Source: CAZZCP01 sp964653235
Lineage (GTDB): Bacteria > Bdellovibrionota > Bdellovibrionia > Bdellovibrionales > UBA840
Direction: 5' to 3'
Assembly: GCA_964653235.1 (NCBI GenBank)
Contig: CAZZCP010000065.1
Span: 1 to 14,509, forward strand
DNA length: 14,509 bases
A program made the translations under genes and the position numbers. Shown here piece after piece: positions 14,396 to 14,509 of the stretch; position 1 is the first letter of the stretch; every line of letters starts with the position of its first letter. The notes below the pieces were generated by a model. The model saw nothing but the letters and a program-made list of their open reading frames with translations. It was not told the origin of the DNA and searched no databases.

Positions 14396-14509
14396 TAAAC
14401 TGCTCCCTTTTACTTCACTTTTTTAAAAGTCCTCGTTTTTGTAAGTACTCAATTTTGGTCCTGTTCTTGCTTTATAAGCCCCCATGAAGCGAGAATGCCC
14501 ACATTGCCA
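14396..14509 (+). mobile_element. Terminal end of a related insertion sequence (partial, runs off window)
   Basis: TAAACTGCTCCCTTTT followed by CTTCACTT after one changed position repeats the outer end of the two 179-bp elements. The first 16 bases are identical to those of copy 2. The interior then differs (TTTTTTAAAAGTCC instead of the TCGGAC hairpins). An ORF starts 88 bases in. I infer this is the autonomous parent, or a sister, of the MITE family. The other end and the target duplication lie beyond the window; the nine bases just outside are AAAACTTTA. Confidence 0.65.
14484..14509 (+). CDS. Start of an ORF with a CxxC motif, possible transposase (5' fragment)
   Basis: Only eight full codons are visible: M-K-R-E-C-P-H-C. 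An in-frame TAA just upstream (14472-14477 region) makes this ATG the first start. A C-P-x-C zinc-ribbon half at the very N-terminus is common in transposases of the IS1 and IS1595 groups, and the ORF lies just inside the mobile-element terminus, so a transposase is likely. No strong Shine-Dalgarno is present. The evidence is short and the call tentative. Confidence 0.4.

Overview
The window looks like a piece of a draft scaffold (a 10-N gap at 1354-1363) from a Gram-negative bacterium of moderate to low G+C. A BolA-family protein, an EttA-type ABC-F ATPase, lipobox and Sec signal peptides, and a Lys-rich SWIB protein fit the proteobacterial side of the tree. A Bdellovibrio/Bacteriovorax-like lineage is my best guess, from gene flavour only.

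Layout. (1) 1-5616, minus strand: one huge surface or secreted protein. It has Ig/FN3-like domains, then a long ephrin-receptor-like Cys-rich array, then thrombospondin-type-1-like repeats, and it runs off the left edge. The frame break at the N gap is an assembly artefact. A lipoprotein signal lies in the same frame just upstream, separated from the main ORF by one TAA (5401-5403) that falls inside a domain. (2) 5741-7038, minus strand: a small cluster of secreted proteins of unknown function, one of them split by an in-frame TAG. (3) 7166-7968: two direct 179-bp copies of a non-autonomous mobile element bracket a single-domain response regulator. The second copy has a perfect 9-bp target-site duplication. 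(4) 8032-9412: a conserved hypothetical protein with a CNCG motif, converging on an unknown gene whose 5' end looks damaged. (5) 9443-10540: a Lys-rich/SWIB chromatin-like protein with a good terminator, and a divergent small J-domain protein. (6) 10541-13792: housekeeping block with ettA, a small charged protein, a BolA-family gene, a GAF/free-Met-sulfoxide-reductase-like protein and an overlapping 3-methyladenine DNA glycosylase gene. (7) 13767-14333: a secreted hypothetical protein. (8) 14396-end: a third copy of the mobile-element terminus, followed by the start of an ORF beginning M-K-R-E-C-P-H-C. This is probably the left end of the autonomous insertion sequence whose transposase moves the 179-bp elements.

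Most interesting points: the mobile-element family (two short copies, a clear TSD and a probable parent IS) around a lone response regulator; the giant mosaic lipoprotein; and three minus-strand loci whose open frames are each interrupted by a single early stop. That last pattern could be gene decay, sequencing error or readthrough, and the sequence alone cannot decide.
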